A DNA stretch of 48,425 nt from Candidatus Fimimorpha faecalis (lineage in GTDB: Bacteria > Bacillota > Clostridia > Lachnospirales > Lachnospiraceae). Location: contig DVHN01000006.1 in NCBI GenBank assembly GCA_018712075.1, positions 1-48,425 of the forward strand, read 5' to 3'. Positions 43,431 to 48,425 of this stretch are shown piece after piece. The translations under genes were made by a program, and so were the position numbers. Position 1 is the stretch's first letter. Each line of letters opens with the position of its first letter. Below the pieces are notes generated by a model. That model was not told where the DNA came from. It ran no database searches and saw only the letters and a program-made list of their open reading frames with translations.

Positions 43431-44843
43431 TTAATATGCATTTTTATTAATAAATCCTTTAAACACAGTTAATATTAAAATTTTAATGTCAAACCCTATG
43501 GTCCAGTTTTCAATATAATATAAATCATGTTCAATTCGTCCTCGAATGGATGTATCTCCTCGGAACCCATTTACTTGAGCCCATCCTGTCATGCCTGGAC
43601 GTACCTGATGCTTAACCATATAACGTGGAATTTCTTCTTTAAACTTTTCCACATATTGAGGACGCTCTGGACGTGGTCCTACAAGACTCATATCTCCCTT
43701 TAAAACATTAAACAACTGGGGAAGCTCATCAATACTCGTCTTTCGAATTATTTTTCCAACTGAAGTGACACGGGGATCATTCTTCGTCGTCCAGCCCTTT
43801 GCTTCTTCTTTTCTGGACTGCACTCCCATGGAACGAAACTTATACATCTTAAACGGGCGATTGTGCAATCCGACTCTCTCCTGCGTAAAAATTAATGGTC
43901 CTGGAGAAGTTGCCTTAACTAAAATGGCTGTTACTAACATAACTGGAGAAAATACAATAATGGCTAGCAAAGAACCAATCACATCCATCGTTCTCTTTAT
44001 TAACTTATTCCATCCATTTGTCAATGGCACATGACGGATATGAATCACTGGCATTCCAAGCAAATCTTCGGTATATGGCTTTGTTGGAATAATATTGTTA
44101 TAATCTGGAACAAATTTCGTGTGTACACCTGATTTTTCACAACTGTTTACAATCTGCTCTAAATTCTTATAATCTTCCAATCCTAATGTAATAATAATTT
44201 CATCCAAACGATTAAAAGAAAGCAGCATATCCAAGTTATCGGTCGACCCAATTACTTTTACTCCTTTGTATTCTTCTCCTCGTTCTCTCTTATCATCCAA
44301 AATACCACGTATTTTGTATCCCCACTGAGGATTGGCATTGACTCGATCAATAAATCCCTCTGCAGCACGGCTATATCCAATCAGTAAAATATGTTTCAAA
44401 TTGAATCCACGCCGTCTCATAAACATTAAACCAATGCGCAAACAGTTTCGTTCTGCAATTGTAAGAATTGAATTGATCATTGCAAACCAAAAAGCAAACA
44501 TACGTGAAAAATGTTCTGCATATGGAATTTGTTTGATCCAAATATATAAAATCAAAATAATGGTCGCCATTCCAAGCACATTTGCTTTCACTACATTGGA
44601 CGCTTCTAATCGGCGTCCCATCACACGTTTGGGCTGATACAGAGAAAACACTGCATTATAAAACAGAAAAATTGCTACAAAACAGGCTGGCCAAATTCCT
44701 CTATCTAAATAAGGAAATAAACTGGGCGCATTGCCAAGGTAATAGAATTGCAGCCAATATGCTAGAAAATAAGAGGTTAGTATTACGATTGCATCCAGCA
44801 CAACATGCAACCGATTTAAAACTGACTGATTATTTTTTATCAA
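43431..44843 (-). CDS. Polyprenyl-phosphate hexose-1-phosphate transferase (WcaJ/CpsE-like)
   Basis: The 470-residue protein has four N-terminal membrane helices, a CoA-binding-like Rossmann region (about 145-245, HILLIGYSRAAEGF), a further hydrophobic segment (about 285-310) and the C-terminal catalytic domain. That domain shows KMYKFRSM, TSIDELPQLFNVLKGDMSLVGPRP near 375-400 and VRPGMTGWAQVNGFRG near 422. It starts exopolysaccharide repeat-unit synthesis on undecaprenyl phosphate. The start codon is TTG with AGGTGAG. No other glycosyltransferases are adjacent, so it may supply an unlinked cluster. It is divergent from the recombinase gene. Confidence 0.93.
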   Translation of the reverse strand: MIKNNQSVLNRLHVVLDAIVILTSYFLAYWLQFYYLGNAPSLFPYLDRGIWPACFVAIFLFYNAVFSLYQPKRVMGRRLEASNVVKANVLGMATIILILYIWIKQIPYAEHFSRMFAFWFAMINSILTIAERNCLRIGLMFMRRRGFNLKHILLIGYSRAAEGFIDRVNANPQWGYKIRGILDDKRERGEEYKGVKVIGSTDNLDMLLSFNRLDEIIITLGLEDYKNLEQIVNSCEKSGVHTKFVPDYNNIIPTKPYTEDLLGMPVIHIRHVPLTNGWNKLIKRTMDVIGSLLAIIVFSPVMLVTAILVKATSPGPLIFTQERVGLHNRPFKMYKFRSMGVQSRKEEAKGWTTKNDPRVTSVGKIIRKTSIDELPQLFNVLKGDMSLVGPRPERPQYVEKFKEEIPRYMVKHQVRPGMTGWAQVNGFRGDTSIRGRIEHDLYYIENWTIGFDIKILILTVFKGFINKNAY

Positions 44844-44900
44844 CTTGTCTCACCTAATTTATCATGAAATTATTAATGTAAGTTTTTTACATTTTTTATT

Positions 44901-44929
44901 ATCATACTCCAAAAATTCCAAAAGAGCAA
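44901..44929 (-). promoter_or_regulatory. Putative promoter of the sugar transferase gene
   Basis: On the minus strand TTGCTC (44924-44929) and TATGAT (44901-44906) are 17 bp apart. A small ATGTAA/TTACAT hairpin lies in the leader. Confidence 0.5.
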
Positions 44930-45053
44930 TAAGAAAAACTTTAATATTTTCTTACGAAGTGATATTTTTTTATTTTTCCTATTTCACCCAAAATTGTTAC
45001 CGATTTTGTCTTCTTGCATACTTTAATTATATCTTAAATTTTAGGTGATATCT

Positions 45054-46025
45054 ATGAAAGCAGCCATTTATTGCCGGCTCTCAGTAGAAGATGAAGATCG
45101 TGGTTCTTCTAAATGTATAAGTGAAAGTATTCAAAATCAACAACTCCTACTCCTAGATTACGCCAAAAAACATGATTATGAACTATTTGCCATATATGTG
45201 GACGAAGATTATTCCGGTCTGGACAGCAGCCGTCCTGCATTTGTACGAATGTTAGCCGATGCGCAGGCTGGATATTTTCAAGTAATTCTTTGCAAAACAC
45301 AATCCCGATTTACAAGAGATATGGAACTTGTCGAACGTTATCTTCACCATCTTTTTCCCCTTTGGGGAATTCGATTTATTGGTATTGTAGATGGCGTGGA
45401 TACTGCCGAACGTCATAATAAAAAAGCACGTCAGATCACTGGGCTAATTAACGAATGGTATTGTGAAGATCTCTCGGATAATATCCGTGCCGTTTTTCAA
45501 AAAAAAATGCAGGATGGTCAGTTTATTGGCTCATTTGCCTGCTATGGATATAAAAAAGATCCTACCGATCATCACCGCTTAGTGATTGATGAACCTGCTG
45601 CTCAAATTGTACAGCGAATCTACCAACTCTATCTATCTGGAACGGGAGTTACTTCCATTGCCCGACAATTAACCACAGAACAAATTCCCCCTCCTTCTAT
45701 TTACAAGCAAATGCAAGGATTAAAATTTCATTCTCCTCGCAGCTCGGTTCATTGGAGTGTCAGCACAATCAAAAATATTTTAAAAAATCCTACTTACACG
45801 GGCACCCTTGTTCAAGGAAAAGAAAAAAAACTTAGTTATAAAAGTAAAAAAATGATCCATCTTCCTCCAGAATGTTGGATTCGCATTCCAGGAACTCATC
45901 CTGCCATTATATCAGAAGAAGATTTCCAGACAGTGCAAAATCAACTTCAATTAAAGAGAAGAAAAAAATTTCCGAAAAAAGATGCACACATTCTTTCCCT
46001 CTCACATAGTATACACTGTAAATAA
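45054..46025 (+). CDS. Serine recombinase lacking the C-terminal zinc ribbon
   Basis: The 323-residue protein has a resolvase/invertase catalytic domain (about 1-140, catalytic Ser10 in YCRLSVEDEDRG; SRFTRDMELVERYL with conserved Arg residues) and a recombinase domain (about 160-270, GSFACYGYKKDP and IKNILKNPTYTGTLVQGK). Large serine recombinases usually continue into a zinc ribbon plus coiled coil to 450-550 residues. Here the chain stops at HSIHCK, where the first Cys of that ribbon would start. It may be a natural short form or a truncated relic. The ATG at 45054 follows AGGTGA. No att sites or cargo are recognised. Confidence 0.85.
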   Translation: MKAAIYCRLSVEDEDRGSSKCISESIQNQQLLLLDYAKKHDYELFAIYVDEDYSGLDSSRPAFVRMLADAQAGYFQVILCKTQSRFTRDMELVERYLHHLFPLWGIRFIGIVDGVDTAERHNKKARQITGLINEWYCEDLSDNIRAVFQKKMQDGQFIGSFACYGYKKDPTDHHRLVIDEPAAQIVQRIYQLYLSGTGVTSIARQLTTEQIPPPSIYKQMQGLKFHSPRSSVHWSVSTIKNILKNPTYTGTLVQGKEKKLSYKSKKMIHLPPECWIRIPGTHPAIISEEDFQTVQNQLQLKRRKKFPKKDAHILSLSHSIHCK

Positions 46026-46049
46026 AAAAACTCCTGGAGGTATGAAAGC

Positions 46050-46286
46050 ATGAGCGATTTAGCTGCTACAAACTGTGGAAACTGTGGTTGCGAGAATAAT
46101 GGAGGAAACAACTGCTTATTCCTGTTATTAATCTTATTATGCTGTGGTGGCTGCGGCAACGGCTGTGGTTGCGGCAACGGTGGTGGATTTAATTTCTTCG
46201 GCGACAGCGACTGTGGTTGCAACGTACTCATTTGGATCTTATTGCTTAGCTGTTTCTGTGGCGGAGGCAACGGATTCTGCTGCTAG
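46050..46286 (+). CDS. Gly/Cys-rich hydrophobic small protein
   Basis: The 78-residue protein consists of Cys-Gly-rich clusters (NCGNCGCENNGG, CCGGCGNGCGCGNGGG, SDCGCN, CFCGGGNGFCC) alternating with two hydrophobic segments (LFLLLILL and VLIWILLL). Similar Clostridial proteins are often labelled chorion class high-cysteine protein, a name based on composition only. GGAGG lies 9 nt before the ATG. The hydrophobic pairs suggest membrane or spore-layer association. It follows the recombinase by 24 nt and has a strong terminator. Confidence 0.78.
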   Translation: MSDLAATNCGNCGCENNGGNNCLFLLLILLCCGGCGNGCGCGNGGGFNFFGDSDCGCNVLIWILLLSCFCGGGNGFCC

Positions 46287-46304
46287 TATTCCTATCATTA
46301 GAAT

Positions 46305-46331
46305 GGGGGAGTGTTATACTCCCCCTTTTTT
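46305..46331 (+). terminator. Rho-independent terminator after the Gly/Cys-rich gene
   Basis: GGGGGAGT (46305-46312) pairs with ACTCCCCC (46318-46325) around GTTAT, followed by TTTTTT. Confidence 0.92.
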
Positions 46332-46381
46332 ATTGCAAAAGATATCCGTTCTCTTATTACATAAACATCGTGATTTGACTA

Positions 46382-47137
46382 TTATGCAATAACATCTCTC
46401 ATCGTATATCTTCCATTTTGTTTTTTTACAAGGAACTTCGCTGCCTGCACAGCTCCTTTTGCAAACACTGCCTTGGAATGCGCTTCATGCGTCAATTCCA
46501 ATACTTCATCCTGTCCTGCAAAAATTACACTATGCTCTCCAACAATCGTACCTCCTCGAATGGCGCTAATTCCAATTTCTTTTTTATCACGGGCAGCTCG
46601 TTTTGCCGTACGATCGTATTGATAATAATATTCATTATTTAAAGATGCATTTACGGTATTTGCTAACAAAAGCGCCGTTCCGCTTGGTGCGTCAATTTTT
46701 TGATTATGATGTTTTTCAATAATTTCTATATCAAATCCTGCATCGGCAAGTGTTGGTGCAACACTTTCCAATATCTTCGCCAACGTATTAATACCAAGTG
46801 ACATATTATAAGATTGTACAATTGGGATTTGTTTTGATGCTTCCTCTACATGCGCCAGCTGCTCCGGTGTTAATCCAGTCGTACAAAGTACAAGCGGCAG
46901 TTTCTTCTCCACACAATCATCCAGCAGCTGATCTACAATCTTTGCAATTGTAAAATCAATCACAACATCTGCTTCACAGGAACATTGTGCCACAGATGGA
47001 AATATTGGGTAGGTTACACTAGAATTTTCTGTAATATCAATTCCCGCTGCAATTTCCATCTCTGGCTCCGCTGCAATAATCTCTTGAAGTACCCTTCCCA
47101 TTTTTCCATTACAGCCATTTATAATTACTTTTATCAT
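46382..47137 (-). CDS. dapB: 4-hydroxy-tetrahydrodipicolinate reductase
   Basis: The 251-residue enzyme reduces the DapA product with NAD(P)H in the diaminopimelate/lysine pathway. It shows the Rossmann start IINGCNGKMGRVLQ, DVVIDFT near 78, TTGLTPEQ near 105, and the catalytic and substrate-binding EKHHNQKIDAPSGTAL near 158-174. It lies 15 nt downstream of dapA on the same transcript, so it is under the same lysine riboswitch. Length is typical for Clostridia (about 250). Confidence 0.96.
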   Translation of the reverse strand: MIKVIINGCNGKMGRVLQEIIAAEPEMEIAAGIDITENSSVTYPIFPSVAQCSCEADVVIDFTIAKIVDQLLDDCVEKKLPLVLCTTGLTPEQLAHVEEASKQIPIVQSYNMSLGINTLAKILESVAPTLADAGFDIEIIEKHHNQKIDAPSGTALLLANTVNASLNNEYYYQYDRTAKRAARDKKEIGISAIRGGTIVGEHSVIFAGQDEVLELTHEAHSKAVFAKGAVQAAKFLVKKQNGRYTMRDVIA

Positions 47138-47152
47138 CTGTCTTCCTCCATC

Positions 47153-48037
47153 TTAAATAAGCTGATGTCTTTCTAATGCTGATTTCATCTGCTCCTTATG
47201 CGCTTCACTCATTTCACAAAGCGGTGAACGAAGGTTTCCTTCACACATTCCCATCATATTCAGTGCCGCTTTTACTGGAATTGGATTTACTTCACAGAAC
47301 AATACATCATTCAAATCCATTGCCTGTAACTGTAACTTACGACTCGTTTCCACATCACCATTTAAATAAGATGCTACAATATCATGTGTCATCTTTGGAG
47401 CAATATTGGAAAGAACCGAAATAACTCCGATACCACCTAACGACAATAATGGTACAATCTGATCATCATTACCAGAATAAATGTCAATGCATCCATCTGC
47501 TAACGCTGCTAATCTTGCAACTTGCCCAATATTACCGCTTGCTTCTTTAATTCCAACAATATTATCAACTTCCTTTGCCAACGTTACCGCTGTCTCCGGC
47601 AAAATATTAACACCTGTTCTGGATGGTACATTATACATAATAATCGGAATTTTAACACTATTCGCAATCTTCTTATAATGTTCAATTAACCCCTTTTGTG
47701 TTGCTTTATTATAATATGGAGTTACGAGAAGCAGCGCATCGGCTCCTACCTTCTCTGCATGAGTGGAAAGACGAATTGCTTCTGCTGTACTATTCGATCC
47801 AGTTCCCGCAATAACAGGAACTCTGCCTGCCACATACTCTACAGCAAATCGAATACATTCATCATGTTCATCATGTGTTAATGTAGAAGATTCTCCTGTC
47901 GTTCCACAGATAATAATTGCATCGGTTCCATTTTCAATCTGGAAATCGATCATCTTTCCAAGTGCTTCATAATCTACTTTATCATCCGCTGTAAAAGGTG
48001 TAACGATCGCTACTCCAGCTCCTTTAAAAATAGCCAT
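47153..48037 (-). CDS. dapA: 4-hydroxy-tetrahydrodipicolinate synthase
   Basis: The 294-residue TIM-barrel aldolase condenses pyruvate and aspartate semialdehyde. It shows GTTGESSTL (pyruvate site) near 44-52, the catalytic Tyr in IMYNVPSRTG near 133, and the Schiff-base Lys in IVGIKEASGNIG near 161. The AAGGAGG site is close to the ATG. It is the first gene of the dapA-dapB operon behind a lysine riboswitch. In spore-formers the product also feeds dipicolinate synthesis. Confidence 0.97.
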   Translation of the reverse strand: MAIFKGAGVAIVTPFTADDKVDYEALGKMIDFQIENGTDAIIICGTTGESSTLTHDEHDECIRFAVEYVAGRVPVIAGTGSNSTAEAIRLSTHAEKVGADALLLVTPYYNKATQKGLIEHYKKIANSVKIPIIMYNVPSRTGVNILPETAVTLAKEVDNIVGIKEASGNIGQVARLAALADGCIDIYSGNDDQIVPLLSLGGIGVISVLSNIAPKMTHDIVASYLNGDVETSRKLQLQAMDLNDVLFCEVNPIPVKAALNMMGMCEGNLRSPLCEMSEAHKEQMKSALERHQLI

Positions 48038-48100
48038 ATTTAATCCTCCTTAAATAAATATTCCTATGTGATCTGCTTTTTATGCTTTCACACCAATAGA

Positions 48101-48319
48101 AAAAGAGCTGCCAGCTTGGTCAGCCCTTAAAGATCGCAACAAACGCTCTAAGTAGCTCCCCATCTGACTTGAATCAGATGACAGTCATATGGTTATTCAC
48201 CATATTCCCAGGAATTGATATTCTGGCATCCATTCCTTCGGCGTTCTCACCTTTCCACTGTCTTCCTCTATGCCAGAACATATCCAACAGCTTACTCATC
48301 AATCACGCAACCTCTACTT
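48101..48319 (-). promoter_or_regulatory. Lysine riboswitch (L box) with terminator, controlling dapAB
   Basis: On the minus strand the aptamer has the conserved segments GTAGAGGTTGCG, GGAAAGGTGAGAACGCCGAAGG, CTGGG, ACTGTCAT and GATGGGGAGCTAC. P1 forms from AAGTAG with CTACTT (48314-48319 and 48150-48155). Downstream, GGGCTG-CCA pairs with TGG-CAGCTC (48105-48126) and is followed by TTTT, an intrinsic terminator as expression platform. Lysine binding should stop dapAB transcription. Confidence 0.93.
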
Positions 48320-48337
48320 TTCTATTCATTTATTTTT

Positions 48338-48366
48338 AGTATAAACACTTCATAATCTTATGTCAA
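48338..48366 (-). promoter_or_regulatory. Promoter of the lysine-riboswitch dapAB transcript
   Basis: On the minus strand a perfect TTGACA (48361-48366) and TATACT (48338-48343) are 17 bp apart, directly upstream of the aptamer. The remaining bases to 48425 hold no visible gene. Confidence 0.85.
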
Positions 48367-48425
48367 GCAGAAATATCGTTTTTCAGCGGTAAAGAATAAA
48401 ATATAAAAATCAACCGTTTCTCACT

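Overview
The window looks like chromosomal DNA from a low-GC anaerobic Firmicute, most likely a Lachnospiraceae-type Clostridium relative. The evidence is AT-rich sequence with strong GGAGG ribosome binding sites, a HrcA/CIRCE-controlled groESL operon, a GlnRS gene, an NifU-like scaffold paired with a GGGtGRT-family protein, ChW repeats on a secreted protease, and a lysine riboswitch ahead of dapAB. Most genes lie on the minus strand. No IS element, prophage or CRISPR array is visible. The only mobile-type gene is a short large-serine-recombinase-like protein.

Layout. 1-1420: end of a tRNA-Pro gene, then nagA. 1464-6201 (minus): the conserved block rplS-rbgA-lepB-lepB-rnhB-yraN-pgeF, with a probable L19 leader. 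6244-10945: a DUF1540 gene behind a sporulation-like promoter, then an uncharacterised module of an M50 protease, a membrane kinase with a mutated catalytic loop and a zinc-ribbon protein. 10954-15317: guaB, a small membrane protein, groEL and groES. 15514-20543: an acidic membrane-anchored protein, a DUF6062 gene, a MocR-type regulator, glnS and a UPF0340 gene. 20599-25889: a structured inverted repeat, a 69-residue protein, a subtilase with ChW repeats, a divergent sirtuin and a degenerate deacetylase-like protein. 25905-31639: a two-gene SufC/SufB-type Fe-S system, a sodium:solute symporter, a MATE exporter and a Crp/Fnr regulator. 31735-34875: a cupin, a small Cys-containing peptide gene, two structured non-coding islands, and the GGGtGRT/NifU-like pair. 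34924-37512: a peptide-processing and sensing locus (below). 37519-42121: the MoxR-DUF58-transglutaminase operon. 42142-46331: an LCP protein, a sugar transferase, the recombinase and a Gly/Cys-rich peptide. 46382-48366: dapB and dapA under a lysine riboswitch.

The most interesting region is 35228-37381. A 40-codon gene at 35796-35918 (minus) has a textbook double-glycine leader (MNFVSLTENEMQKIHGG). Its stop codon overlaps, as TAATG, the start of a stand-alone C39 peptidase with an intact Cys-His-Asp triad but no ABC transporter domains. The peptidase stop overlaps, again as TAATG, a 25-codon ORF, and a strong terminator follows. Divergently transcribed is a six-helix HPK10 (ComD/AgrC-like) sensor kinase, with an inverted repeat between the two transcription units. 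I infer a self-contained peptide maturation and sensing system whose exporter and response regulator are not in the window.

Secondary leads are the multi-stem RNA-like elements at 20599-20701, 32681-32795 and 33939-34080, the Cys-containing 40-residue ORF at 32368-32490, and several enzymes with substituted catalytic residues (kinase, MocR, sirtuin, NodB-like). All calls come from reading the sequence. No database search or folding program was run.
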